A program made the position numbers and the translations under genes. The notes under the pieces were generated by a model. It had not been told where the DNA came from. It ran no database searches and saw nothing but the letters and a program-made list of their open reading frames with translations. A stretch of 64,000 nucleotides of DNA from Zizania palustris (taxonomy: Eukaryota; Streptophyta; Magnoliopsida; Poales; Poaceae): positions 56,719,624-56,783,623 of the forward strand of contig JAAALK010000288.1 in assembly GCA_019279435.1 (NCBI GenBank). The letters are read 5' to 3'. Below, piece by piece: positions 43,366 to 56,107 of this stretch (position 1 is its first letter; every line of letters starts with the position of its first letter).

Positions 43366-44119
43366 ACTTCCCGTAGACATAGGGGGTATGAAGGTACCTT
43401 GAAAGTTACTTTTAAACTTTTTCCTTAGCTGCTCCCAAGTTCTAATTGATCCTGGCTTCAAGGACAAGAATCAACGTAAGGCAACCCTTCAAGAGCGAGG
43501 GGGAAACACTTGGCCATGGTGTCTCGGACTCCTCCGCTGGCCTCAATCGCCAAAGCATACGAACGAGAGAACTCCCTCGGATCCTCTTCTCCGTAGTACT
43601 TACAAAGCTTTGAAGTTTTAAATTTAGGGTCGAAGAGCACTTCTGTAAGTCGGGGTGCAGTGGAGACTCGCAGTCGAAGGAAGCATTCTCTGGGGCTTCG
43701 GGATAAAGAAGAGATTTGTCGTCTTGAGGCACCTCTAGGATGATAGGGGTGACTTGAGGATGAAGCCTATCTGCGGCCTCCTGCCTCCACCTTGTCACTT
43801 CAGCTTGGAGACTGGCCATCTGGGTTGTCATGTCGCCAAGGCTATCTTCATTTCTTCCGGAAGGATCTTTCAAGTCTTGAGAACTGAACATGTTAGTTCG
43901 GAGCACAGTCGGAGCTAGAGGAGGAGCTCCGTCTAGTCGAAGCATAGACGAAGTACCTAAGGGGGCTTCGTATGTTCGAGGAAGAAAATTCCCTTCAGGG
44001 GTCTGAGGTGGAGGAACTACTGAAGGTCCTCTTACCTCGACTGTATTAGAAGATCTTGCTCTAGAGGTCCAAGGGGACCTCCGAGTAGGACTACCACCTA
44101 AACTCCGCTTAGGAGGCAT
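43366..44119 (-). pseudogene. gag: element B gag, truncated by G'
   Basis: ATG at 44119 (MPPKRSLGGSPTRRS). The ORF runs to 43442 with PSVVPPPQTPEG and MASLQAEVTRWRQEAADRL. A frameshift near 43640 leads to the conserved KLCKYYGEEDPREFSRSYA and MAKCFPLALEGLPYV in ORF 43640-43458. The gene ends at the G' LTR at 43366, before the rest of the capsid region. Related to D and C gag. The start is 63 bases from the LTR. Confidence 0.83.
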
Positions 44120-44182
44120 AACTCTAAAAACTTGGTAGAGAACGTTGTTTTTTGGACTAGGTTCCCCACGGACGGCACCAAC

Positions 44183-44676
44183 TGTTGGCGTAAAGGATTA
44201 CACTAACAGGTTCTCGAAGATTAAGAACTAACAAACAGAGAGTTTGTGAAGCGGACTATTTCAAGCCTCCGAATAGGATAATAGCTCGAAGTAGTTTGAA
44301 GTTGTGTATTGAATAACTGAGTATTCGATTCTCATTACAGGGTGAGAATGGGGGTATTTATAGGTAAAAATCTTAAGGAAAAGACCTTTTTACCCCTCAA
44401 TTACAACCTACATAGTGGAAACTATTTCGGTACCCTAATAGGGTTAAAATAGTAAAAGACTAATCTAATTAGAAAGAAGATAAGTCTTCCATCCTCGTTG
44501 GCAGATAAGCTCTCTGAAGATTGAACCTTCGAAGTCATACTCCGAACAGAAGCCTGCATGGATTCTCTAAACTTGATCATACGCGAGGCCGGAGTTAATA
44601 CTTGAACTTCGGTTTAGTAAATCGGCTTTGTCTTATAACTGTAGAGATCCTGGGGATGAAGTATTTTCCCCCAACA
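44183..44676 (-). repeat. 5' LTR of element B (copy 2)
   Basis: Same as 103-597 with a handful of differences, including one lost C. PBS at 44163-44180. Inserted in A integrase at the same point as copy 1. Confidence 0.9.
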
Positions 44677-45065
44677 AACCCCAACCTCGGAACGACCATG
44701 GCTTGACAATAGGGTTGAGTAAGGAAGCAGGAGCTAACTGAATATTGCCAAACATCTGACATGCTTCACACCCTTTGTAATACTTAAAACAATCCTCGGT
44801 CATAGTCGGCCAGTAGAAACCTGCTCTTTTGAGCATCCAACTCATTTTCTAGGCCGACTGATGAGTGTCACAAAGTCCTTCATGGACTTCTCCTGTAGCC
44901 ACCTAGGATCATTCGTGGTCTAGACACTTTAACAGTACTACGTCAATGGTTCGGCGATATAGTGTGTCGTCTATTAACACAAATTTAAACGCTTGTCGCC
45001 GAACCTTCCGATCAACCCTTTGGCTAGGTTCTCTCAAATATTGGACGATTGGAATTCTCCAATCG
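44677..45065 (-). pseudogene. element A integrase N-terminus, copy 2
   Basis: Zinc module with MSWMLKRAGFYWPTM and YYKGCEACQ, cut by B after KPWSFRGWG. The in-frame stop before MSWML is shared with copy 1. Confidence 0.83.
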
Positions 45066-45357
45066 CCCTTATGGGCTTCGAAGGGTTTCGCTAGCTCATT
45101 CCCTGAAAAAGTATCTAGGCTACTGATTTCGGGGTGCCCCCCGAGACCTTCGTGCTTCTACCAAAGCCTGGCTAGACTGGCCGTGCGAAGCGCATTAGGC
45201 CGAAGCCTCATACCGGAGGGTCTGGGCTCCATGAGACCCTCACTGTCCCGAGGACTTTGTCTCATAGTCTCCGGTGTGCCAGACCCTTCAGTGGGTGGAG
45301 TACTCCGATCCCGGGACCTCGACGTGCGATAGTCTCTGGCAGCCGGAGGGGTCCGAC

Positions 45358-46198
45358 CTAGAGGGTGCGCCTGCCCGAAGTCACTGGCTTCGGTAGTGAG
45401 ACCAAACACCGGCTTCTCCCATTCAGAAAATTTTCCTCTCCAGATGCTTGCTGAGCCAAATCATTTGCAACCGAATTGGCCTCTCTTGACACATGAGAAA
45501 TTTTGAAGTCATCAAAAGTAGCAACTATGTCCAGGCACTTATCCAAGTAGCTGTTTAGCAAGCCATTAAAACATTGAGCACTCTTAGCCACTTGTTGTAC
45601 TACTAACAGATAATCACCATGCGCGTGAACATGTTTAACACCTATGGATTCTAACAATTCAAGTCGTAGAAGTAAAGCCTCGTATTCAGCTTGGTTATTA
45701 GTAGAAGGAAACTCTAAATGAGCCGAGGTCTCAAAGTGCACTCCGCTAGGTGATATGAGAACCACCCAATACCTTGTCCTATTTATAAGCTAAACCATGA
45801 AAGTAAAGTTTCCACGGTCTTACCTCAATCAAAGCAACATTGTCGCTCCAACTGAAGTCTATGTGGTGATCAACTATAAAGTTGGCTATGATCTGGCCTT
45901 TCATATCTCTTAGGGGTTCATAGGCCAAATCGTATTCAATCAAAGCGTAAGCCGACTTTCTGATTCTTCCACTTAGAATCGACTTTTGCAACATGTGTTT
46001 TATAACATCGGTTTGGCAAACAACAACACATGTAGTAGGGAGAAGATAATGGCGCAATTTGGTACATGCGTAGTAAATTGACAAACACAAACGTTCCACA
46101 AACGTGTACCTGGTTTTGGCATCCAGCAGGTGGTGGCTCAAGAATGTGATGATGTACTCTTTTCCTTCTACCTCTTGGGTTAGCACGGGCCCGATCAT
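45358..46198 (-). pseudogene. element A RNase H pair, copy 2
   Basis: 46198-45779 carries the RT-linked RNase H ending KLYFHGLAYK: here the first Asp of the second RNase H (FDG in copy 1) is His. 45765-45358 carries NNQAEYEALLL and NSVANDLAQQ. The break between the halves is the same as in copy 1. Confidence 0.84.
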
Positions 46199-46222
46199 GC
46201 TATCTTCAGCAGCGATGTATAG

Positions 46223-47469
46223 CTAAAACGGAATCCTGGCTTTGGGTGCTCTCACCACGGGCGGTGATGACATGCTCTCCTTGATTTTCTCAAAGGAAAT
46301 TTGCTGGCTTGCCCCCCAAGTGAACTCGGCCTCGTTCTTTAGCCAGAGTATGGGGACAAAGGCATCAATATTGCCAGACAAGTTCGATATAAAGCGACAC
46401 AAATAATTCATCTTGCCTAGCAACTTTTGTACATCCTTTTCGCATGTTGGCACTGTAGCGTTTCTAATTTTCTCAAGCCTATTAGGATCAATCTCTATGT
46501 CTCTCTCATGAATCATGAAACCTAAGAACTTACCCGCCGACACGCCAAAAGCACATTTGAGTGGGTTCATTTTTAAACCATACTGCCGCATCCTATCAAA
46601 AGCAACTTTCAAATCGGCTAAATGGTTTCCCATAGCGTCTGATTTGACTACGACATCATCAATGTAAACTTTTAACATAACTCCTAGGAAGTCATGAAAG
46701 ATCAAGTTCATAGCACGCTTATACGTGGCACCAACATTTTTCAAACCAAAAGTCATAACGACCCACTCGAATAAACCGACAAAGTCAGGGCATCGAAAGG
46801 CAGTCTTGTTGACGTCTTCTTCGGCCATAAAGATTTGATTATAACCAGCATTGCCATCATGAAAACTTAGTACCTTGTGTCCTGAAGCATCGTTGATTAG
46901 CATGTCGGCTATCGGCATCAGATACTCATCCTTCGGAGTGGCCTTGTTCAGATCCCTGAAATCAATACATACTAGTATCTCGTCGTTCCCTATCTTCTCT
47001 CCAGGCACAATGTTAGCGACCCATTCTGCGTACCTGCATGGCCTAATAATCCAGCTTTGTGTAGTCGCTCTACTTCTTCTTTAACTCGGTCATAGACGGC
47101 CGAGTTAAAGCGACGAGGAGGCTGTTTATAAGGCCTAAATACAGACTTGATAGGTAGCCGATGCTCCACGAGCTCACGGCTTAGTCCCGACATCTCGCTG
47201 TACTCCCATGCGAAACAATCGACATACGACCAAAGCAACTTTATTACTTTGGCCTTTTCATCAGGCTGTAAATGTTGGTTTACAAAAGTCGGCCTCGATA
47301 TGCTATCATCACCTATGTCAACTTCTTCTAAGGGATCGGCCGACGCAAAACCTTGTCCTAATTTATCTACTTCGCTAAAGTCTTCGATGGCCTCGGCAAT
47401 ACCATCTTTATTAGACCGATACTGCTCTACACGAAACTTTAGCCAATCTAGATTACTCTTGCTATACAT
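46223..47469 (-). pseudogene. element A reverse transcriptase, copy 2
   Basis: ORF 47008-46223 (261 aa) reads through the position of the copy 1 stop, from ILVCIDFRDLNKATPK through LSFHDGNAGYNQI and YIDDVVVKS to the connection domain NYLCRFISNLSGN. Phe-Leu-Asp of copy 1 is Phe-His-Asp here. A one-base loss near 47049 separates the N-terminal part (47469-46990). The two copies are thus inactivated by different mutations. Confidence 0.9.
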
Positions 47470-47474
47470 GACTA

Positions 47475-48491
47475 CTAATACAAAAACAGTCGTGCTACAC
47501 CAGTCGGCTTTACAGACACTGGTACAAAACGTCCTCCGGACACACTAACAAAATCGTAATCCGAAAGATCTCTACCTGACAGACACTCTACCTTGTTGTG
47601 AACAGCGTCAACTGACACATCAGCCAATGCTACTTGGGCCAAAGTGTCCCTAGGAACGACTTCTACTTCATCGCCGTCCCACTGAATTAGGCACTGGTGC
47701 AGAGTAGAAGGAATGCAGCAATTCACGTGAATCCAGTCGCACCTAAGCAGCACGCTGTAGTTACCTTGCACATCGACGACAAAAAATGCTATTGCCAATG
47801 TCTTGTTGTCCACTGTCAACTCCATGGAGAGCATGCCCTTGGCCTCGGAACTCTCGCCGTTGAAACCGTTGAGCATCAAGTTAGTCTTCTTCAGATCATC
47901 CTCGTCCTTGCTAAGTTTCTTCAACAGCGAGTAGGGCATTAGGTTAACAGTGGCGCCACCGTCGATAAGCATCCAGGAAATAGGCTTTCCGTCAATGTGA
48001 CCTCTAATGTAGAGAGGCTTCAGATGGCGAGCCGAGTCCTTGGGCTTCTCAAAAATAGCGTTGCGCGGGACGAGGTTCTAATAAGCGACCTCGGCCTCGT
48101 CCCGTGGTAGGGCAAACTCGGCAGGCAGCGTGACGACGTTGATGTCCATCGCCTGGGGTGCGGGCCCCTCGAATACATGTGAGTAGTCGTCATGGAGCAT
48201 ATCATCATCATCGTCGCTCGGACTAGGAGCCGGGTTTGTCATCTCAACCGACTTCATCCTCCATACTTGTCTTGTAGTTGGTCGAGGGCGTATTTCTTCA
48301 AAAATAGCGTCGCGCTCGTCCTCGGCTTTCTTCTCACGCATCTCCTCTACCCGTAGTCGTTGCAGACGTCTCTTTTGTGATTTGGACATGCCTGGAGGTG
48401 CCCAAGATGGTTGTGGCTTGGTGTCAGGTGCCACTGCCTGGTTCCTTTCAACTTTAGCCAAAGTGGTCCTAACCAACTCGGCCTCGTGCAC
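47475..48491 (-). pseudogene. element A protease and linker, copy 2
   Basis: Protease ORF 47972-47475 with MLIDGGATVNLMP and VLLRCDWIHVN. The linker ORF 48491-48078 stays open through SQKRRLQRLRVEEMREKKA, where copy 1 has lost a base. The TAG between them is shared. Confidence 0.84.
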
Positions 48492-49490
48492 TCTGTATCC
48501 GGAGGGGCCTTCGCTGCGGACCCCGGTAGTTGGACTGGCCTCGTTCGGCTGATCGGACTAGGCTCCGGCGTGGGCTTCGGCCGAAACAGGGGACTTACCA
48601 CCGTCAGACTTCGGCGATAAGGCCTTCGGGATTGGGACTTCATAATACCCTACTCCGACTGTGATATCTCCGGACTCCCTGTCATCGGCCTCTTTGCGCT
48701 TGTATTCTTCGACTTCGCTCTGCACGGGCCAATTCAGAGGTACCACGGAAAGCCTGTGGACAATGCCTCCCTCCACTGCGTCTGTTTGTCCCTACCATTC
48801 ATAATACTCCGAAGGAAAACAAGGCATAGTGTTAGGTTGTGGAGGGTACTCCGGCTATGATACATACGGAGCCCACAGAGTCCTTGCCCAGTTGTACGGG
48901 GGAGGCATCGGCAGCTCCAGTGGCCTCGCCCACTATGAGCCAAACCCGTTACCCGGAGGGGGGTTCAGTAGAGTCGACGGTGTCTCGCACCAAATCAGTG
49001 AGGGGTCCTGCTAGGCCGGAGGTACGTTCGGCCAGTGCGGGCCAAAGCCTCCTATCGAAGGGTTCATCCAGAGTGGTGTGGGGTCAGGCCATTGGGTGCT
49101 AAACTCGCTCTGCATGGGGTTCAACCACTGTGGTCCGAAGCTACTGTACGAGGGGTTCATCCATTGAGGTCTGAAGCCACCGTACGGAGTGTTAGGCCAC
49201 TGTGGCCCGAAGTCCCCGTGCGGAGGGTCCAGCCATTGTGGTCCAAAACCATCACGAGGAGGGCTCGGCCACTGTGGTTCGAAGCCACCCTCTGAACGCC
49301 TTGGGCCCTTCGGCTGCTTAGTTTTTTAGCGCGGGGGCCTACTTACTTGGCTTTTTCTTTGATGCTTGTTCCACAACATCTTGTATGTTACCTTCGGCTT
49401 CTTGCAAGCCTTAGCCGAAGGGACGCTGATGTTTTGTTTCCACACTCCCACCTCAGGGTTCTTAGGTATGAGTGTGCGTGTGCACAACTC
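48492..49490 (-). pseudogene. element A gag C-terminal repeat region, copy 2
   Basis: Same Phe-Gly-Pro-Gln-Trp repeats (about 49300-48980) and linker as copy 1. Confidence 0.6.
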
Positions 49491-52400
49491 TCAAACAATT
49501 ACCGCCTTCCCTTTAGTCAGCTCAGCCTGTTCTGGCCGAACTAGTACCTTTTTCTCGCTGAGGTCGACGGCGTTGACAGGGAAAGGATCTTTGTCCAACT
49601 TCATCTTTGGATTGTGGTCTATTTTCAATCGTCCTTCTTCTATGGCCGATTGAACCTGTCGTCGAAAAACATTGCAGTTGTTAGTATTATGTGAATGTGA
49701 ATCATGCCACTTACAGTATGGATGTTTCTTCAATTCGTCAGCAGATGGAATGACTTGGCCTTTAGGCAACCTGAGGAGCTGATTCTTTAAGAGAAAATCA
49801 AATATTTTATCACACTTAGTTATGTCAAATGAGTACTTGACCTCACTAGGCCGATTCTTTATGGGAGACGGCTGTAACTCGGAGCACGTGATGGGTTTAC
49901 TCTTAGCGTTCCAAACCCATTCGGCTGCGTACATGTTGGCCGAATCCTCCTCTTCTGACTCCTCCTCATCGGAGTGTTCCATGAAGTGGATTTCAGCCCT
50001 AGGCTTGTTAACATCTTAATAAACTTTTTATCCTTGGTTCGGCCTTCTTGGACCAGAGCCTGCAGTAAGACTTGGCTAACCTCTAAAAAGTTCTAGTTGT
50101 CTAATCTTTCTTTAATCTCAGAACGCAACCCATTAAAAGCTAGTTCTGCCAAATCCCTTTCTGAATACTAAGGCTGAAACATCGGTTTCTAGTATCCCTA
50201 AAACGCTTGATGTACTCGAAGATGTTCTCGTTAGATTTCTAGCTAACCGATGTCAAGTGTGAAAGCCTAAGTTCTTGTTAAACATCTTAATAAACTTTTT
50301 ATCCTTGGTTCGGCCTTCCTCGACCAGAGCCTGCAGTAAGACTTGGCTAACCTCTAAAAAGTTCTAGTTGTCTAATCTTTCTTTAATCTCGGAACGCAAC
50401 CCATTAAAATCTAGTTCCGCCAAATCCCTTTCTGAAATACTAAGGTTGAAACATCGGTTTCTAGTATCCCTAAAACGCTTGATGTACTCGGAGATGTTCT
50501 CGTTAGATTTCTAGCTAACCGATGTCAAGTGTGAAAGCCTAAGTTCTATCTCGCCCGTGTAAAAGTAGTCATGGAATTTTTGTTCCAACTCATCCCACAT
50601 CTGAACGGAGTTCGGCGGGAGCGCCGAAAACCAAGTGAAAACGGTGCCGGATAGATAGAGAGAAAATAGTCTAATTTTTAGAGCGTCTGTCCTGCTAGCT
50701 TCTCCACACTGTGCTAAAAATTGACTAACATGCTCTAGTGTGCGTGTGCACAGCTCTCTAACAATTACCGCCTTCCCTTTAGTCGGCTCGGCCTGTTCTG
50801 GCCGAACCAGTACCTTTTTCTCGCCGAGGTCAACGGCGTTGACAGGGAAAGGATCTTTGTCCAACTTCATATTTGGATTGTGGTCTATTTTCAATCGTCC
50901 TTCTTCTATGGCTTATTGAAACCGCCGTCGAAAAACATTGCAGTCGTTAGTATTATGTGAATGTGAATCATGCTACTTACAGTATGGATGTTTCTTCAAT
51001 TCGTCACCAGATGGAATGGCTTGGCCTTTAGGCAACCTGAGGAGCTGGTTCTTTAAGAGAAAATCAAATATTTTATCACACTTAGTTATGTCAAATGAGT
51101 ACTTGACCTCACTAGGCCGATTCTTTATGGGAGACGGCTGTAACTCGGAGCACGTGATGGGTTTACTCTTAGCGTTCCAAACCCATTCGGCTGCGTACAT
51201 GTCGGTCAAATCCTCCTCTTCTGACTCCTCCTCATCGGAGTGTTCCATGACGTGGATTTCAGCCCTAGGCTTGTTAAACATCTCAATAAACTTTTTATCC
51301 TGTTTCGGCCTTCTTGGACTAGAGCTTGTAGTAAGACTTGGCTAACCTCTAAAAAGTTCTAGTTGTCTAATCTTTCTTTAATCTCGGAACGCAACCCATT
51401 AAAAGCTAGTTCCGCCAAATCCCTTTCTGAAATACTAAGGCTGAAACATCGGTTTCTAGTATCCCTAAAATGCTTGATGTACTCGGAGATGTTCTCGTTA
51501 GATCTCTACCTAACCGATGTCAAGTGTGAAAGCCTAAGTTCTATCTCGCCCATGTAAAAGTAGTCATGGAATTTTTGTTCCAACTCATCCCACATCTGAA
51601 CGGAGTTCGGCGGGAGCGCCGAAAACCAAGTGAAAGCGGTGCCGGATAGCGAGAGAGAAAATAGTCTAATTTTTAGAGCGTCTGTCCCACTAGCTTCTCC
51701 ACACTGTTCTAAAAATTGACTAACATGCTCTAGTGTGCGTGTGCACAGCTCTCCAACAATTGCCGCCTTCCATTTAGTCGACTCGGCCTGTTCTGGCCGA
51801 ACCATTACCTTTTTCTCGCCGAGGTCGACAGCGTTGACAGGGAAAGGATCTTTGTCCAACTTCATCTTTGGATTGTGGTCTATTTTCAATCGTCCTTTTT
51901 CTATGGCCGATTGAACCTGTCGTCGAAAAACATTGCAGTCGTTAGTATTATGTGAATGTGAATAATGCTACTTACAGTATGGATGTTTCTTCAATTCGTC
52001 AGCAGATGGAATGACTTGGCCTTTAGGCAACCTGAGGAGCTGGTTCTTTAAGAGAAAATCAAATATTTTATCACACTTAGTTATGTCAAATGAGTACTTG
52101 ACCTCACTAGGCCGATTCTCTATGGGAGACGGCTGTAACTCGGAGCACGTGATGGGTTTACTCTTAGCGTTCCAAACCCATTCGGCTGCGTACATGTCGG
52201 CCGAATCCTCCTCTTCTGACTCCTCCTCATCGGAGTGTTCCATGACGTGGATTTCAGCCCTAGGCTTGTTAAACATCTTAATAAACTTTTTATCCTTGTT
52301 TCGGCCTTCCTGGACCAGAGCTTGCAGTAAGACTTGGCTAACCTCTAAAAGTTCTAGTTGTCTAATCTTTCTTTAATGTCGGAACGCAACCCATTAAAAG

Positions 52401-53190
52401 CTAGTTCCGCCAAATCCCTTTCTGAAATACTAAGGCTGAAACATCAGTTTCTAGTATCCCTAAAATGCTTGATGTACTCGGAGATGTTCTCGTTAGATCT
52501 CTACCTAACCGATGTCAAGTGTGAAAGCCTAAGTTCTATCTCGCCCGTGTAAAAGTAGTCATGGAATTTGTGTTCCAAGTCATCCCACATCTGAACGGAG
52601 ATCGGCGGGATTGCCGAAAACCAAGTGAAAGTAGTGCCGGATAGCGAGAGAGAAAATAGTCTAATTTTTAGAGCGTCTGTCCCGCTAGCTTCTGCACACT
52701 GTTCTAAAAATTGACTAACATGCTCTAGTGTGCGTGTGCACAACTCTCCAACCATTCCCGCCTTCCCTTTAGTCGGATCAGCCTGTTCTAGCCGAACCAG
52801 TACCTTTTTCTCGTCGAGGTCGATGGCGTTGACAGGGAAAGAATCTTTGTCCAACTTCATCTTTGGATTGTGGTCTATTTTCAATCGTCCTTCTTCTATG
52901 GCCGATTGAACCTGTCGTCGAAAAACATTGCAGTCATTAGTATTATGTGAATGTGAATCATGCTACTTACAGTATGGATGTTTCTTCAATTCGTCAGCAG
53001 ATGGAATGACTTGGCCTTTAGGCAACCTGAGGAGCTGGTTCTTTAAGAGAAAATCAAATATTTTATCACACTTAGTTATGTCAAATGAGTACTTGACCTC
53101 ACCAGGCCGATTCTTTATGGGAGACGACTGTAACTCGGAGCACGTGATGGGTTTACTCTTAGCGTTCCAAACCCATTCTGTTGCGTCCAT
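49491..53190 (-). pseudogene. gag: element A gag module array, copy 2
   Basis: Four module pieces with landmarks at 49982, 51281, 52276 and 53190, period 995 for the last three. CK-stop-HD occurs again in modules 2-4 but not module 1, so the array existed before the large duplication. The local 274-bp duplication near 50003-50520 is also present. Confidence 0.85.
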
Positions 53191-53196
53191 GTCGGC

Positions 53197-53684
53197 TGTT
53201 GGGTGGAAATTGCTTCACTTCTAAGACTTAGAGGTTAATAACTCAAAGGTTCCTTAAGCTTCGGAGCTGGTGGGCTCTTATTCGAAGGTGGAGGCGTCGG
53301 GCTGAAGGATGCTTCGATATGAAGTCCTGCGAAGCCCTCCGTAGGATATGGAGGCTCCGAAGCAGGGTGACAAGATTGATAAGATGTTTGGCTTATCCAT
53401 CCGTATTGGGGAGTTTTACCTTCTTTAACCTTGCTCCGGGTACTGAACAGTTCTGCTATGTCGGTTGTAATCTAGGAGTAATTAGGTCTTTTCCTTAGAC
53501 ATTTTTGCCTATAAATACCCCCTCTCTACCCTGTAAGGAGGGACCTCCGACCATTTAATACACAGATTCGGACTACTTGAGTTATTATCCAATACGGAGG
53601 CTCGAGTAAGTGCTTAAACACGAGCACACTGTTTGTTTGTTCTTGATTACAGAGAACCTGTTGGCATAATCTTTTGCGCCAACA
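53197..53684 (+). repeat. 5' LTR of element C, copy 2
   Basis: Starts TGTTGGGTGGAAATTGC, ends TTTTGCGCCAACA. TATA box at about 53510-53517. Confidence 0.9.
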
Positions 53685-53890
53685 GTTGGCGCCGTCCGTG
53701 GGGAACCAAGTTCTAAAAGCTTGTTCTCTACCGCTGACCACACTTCGAAGAGCACTTATGGAGGGAGCCTCGGAGTCCCAAGATTCCGCGCACCCTTCGG
53801 TAAGGGGCTTCTTAGTGTGGTTCGAAGGCCCCCGCTCGCCTTCCTAGATCAAGCGAAGTCCCCGATCTTCGGACCTCTCCGCAAATAGCT

Positions 53891-55066
53891 ATGCCTCCGA
53901 AGCAAAGCCAAGCCTCGGGTCCCCTCCGAAGGTCCCCTCGGACTGCAGGAGCTGGGCCCTCTACCGCTCCAGTGATTCCCGAAGATGCCACTGGGCGTCG
54001 AGTGCCCAGGGGTCCTCGAGCTCCTCCTACGGTGCTTCGGACTGATTACGTCAGCTCCCAAGACCCGTAGCTACCCTCCGATGAAGACGAAGACCTTCCT
54101 GGAACCGAGGCTACTCAACTAGCCAGGCTTCAGGAGGAAGTAGGTAGGTGGACGCAAGAGGCTGCCGATCACCTCCGCACTCAAGCCTCCACCGAGACTC
54201 TAGAAGGGCATCAAGACGGTGGTGCTCACAACCTCCCAAAAGTTATCCAAGTCCCGGAGGAGGCCGAAAACGCATCTTTCGATGATGAGTCTCCGCTACA
54301 TTTGGACTTGCAAAGAGTCCCGTTTGATCCCAGGTTCAAGGCTTCGAAGTTGCACAAGTACTCCGGTGGGTCAGACCCCGGAGAGTTCGCTCGCTCATAT
54401 GCCCTGGCCATAGAAGCAAGCGGAGGGGTGCGCAACACGATGGCGAAGTGTTTCCCCCTCACTCTCGAGGGTGTGGCACTCCGATGGTTCTAGTCCTTGA
54501 AGACAGGATCGATCAGGTCCTGGGAGCAGTTGAAGAAGATGTTCGTGAGCAACATCTAGGGTACCTTTGTGGCCCCGATGTCCACAGGAAGTTTGTTCTA
54601 AGTGAAACAGCGGGCGGGAGAAACACTCCGAGAATACTTCACGCGCTTCGCCCACACCAAGTCACAAATTAAGGGCCTGTCTACCTCTTCGGTAGTCGAT
54701 GCCACCCGCGAAGGGGTGCTAAACCCCGACCTCCTCAGCAAACTCCACCGAAAGCCGGTGACGTCTATGGCACAGCTCATGGCATACTTCGAAAAGTATG
54801 CCAAGGTGGAGGAAGGCTGTCTCTGGCGGGCCGGAGCCCCCGCACCTACCCTCCGAGAAGTCAAGACGGAACCTGAAGCTTCGGCTCCTCTGCAACCCCC
54901 TCAAGATAACCGCTTCAACGAGCACAGGTGAGGGAAGAAGCATTTCCGTTCAGAGGTGCTGAACATTACGCCTTCTGCCCCGAAGGCACCTGCCAATTTT
55001 TAGCAGGTACAGAAATTCAAGGCTGGGGCCCCGAGACCTCAAGAGAGGGCGCTAGGCAGGCGCTAG
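53891..55066 (+). pseudogene. gag: element C gag, copy 2
   Basis: ATG at 53891. The frame that breaks near 9930 in copy 1 is open here (VPRGPRAPPTVLRTD), but a private TAG follows in DP-stop-LPSDEDE at 54067, where copy 1 has GAG. Stops after LRWF, before VKQRAG and after NEHR are shared. A further TAG replaces CAG near 54557 in the stretch SNI-stop-GTFVAP. Confidence 0.84.
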
Positions 55067-56107
55067 AGTTTTTTCTGTTGCGTGCATGGTGACAACAGAA
55101 GCCATGACACGAAGGACTGCAAGTCGGTGTTAACCCTTCGGGGCGAATACCTAGGACGAAGTACCGGGAGGGGTACTTCAGATCGAGCCCAACCAGTGGC
55201 ATGGTCGGAGCCTGTGCAGATCGTGGCCCGAGCCGGTGTCCCAGAAACCCCCATGCGACTTCCGGTGGCCAATATTATGCCACCACCGAAGCAGGAAGAC
55301 CCACAAGACCACGGCAAGAGAGTGGTCCTGCCCATCTCTGGAGGGGGGACCCTCGGAAACATGTCAAAAAGGAAGCGGCGTGAGTACGTCCACGAGGTTG
55401 GGCACATTGGGACTTCGAGTTCCACAGAGGGAATGCTAGAGTGGTCCCATGTGCCCATCTCGTTTACTGCTAGCGATGCCGCAGGGGTAAAGTTCCCTCA
55501 TGCCGACCCCTTGTTCATTTCCACAGACATAGCAGGGGTGGAGGTCCGAAGGATCCTGGTGGACGGCGGGAGCTCCGCAGACATACTTTTCGTCTAGGCC
55601 TTCGATCAAACGTGCATCTCCTGGAAGCATATGCTTCCAGTGGCCCGACCACTTCAAGGGTTCTCAGGACCGCCTCTCGATGCCCTCGGCCAGATAGGCC
55701 TCAAGGTTGCCTTCGGCGAGGGGCCTCTGGCCAGGATAGAAGAGGTGATCTTCGATGTTGTTGATGCCCCCTATGCTTACAATGCAATCTTCGGAAGAGG
55801 GATGCTGAACCAGTTCGGGGCTATAGCGCACCACAATTATCTTTGTCTCAAAATGCCCACGCAAGGTGGAGTGCTTACTATTGCAGGAGACCAAGATATA
55901 GCCCAGAGAACGGAGTATGGTCACGGGCAACCGATTGATCCCCGGCAAGTGCACAGCGTAGCGGAAGGCGCTGAAGAGGTAACGGAGGTCGCTGGAAAAG
56001 CACCGGAGGTCTCGAACCTTTCAAAAGGAATCTCTCTCAAGCCAAGCCCAGAAGGTGAAGTTGAGACGAGGATAATTTCAAAAGATGGCAAAGAATATCT
56101 AGTGTAG
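55067..56107 (+). pseudogene. element C zinc knuckle and protease, copy 2
   Basis: CCVHGDNRSHDTKDC, RRILVDGGSSADILFV then the shared TAG near 55595, and the second part 55631-56107. Confidence 0.83.

Larger units (their letters stand above)
44677..53196 (-). mobile_element. Tat-type element A, copy 2
   Basis: Same domain order and breakpoints as 598-9119, flanked again by B and C. Some disabling changes are shared with copy 1 (TAG before NLVPRN, stops in gag modules 2-4), others are private to one copy. Confidence 0.9.
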
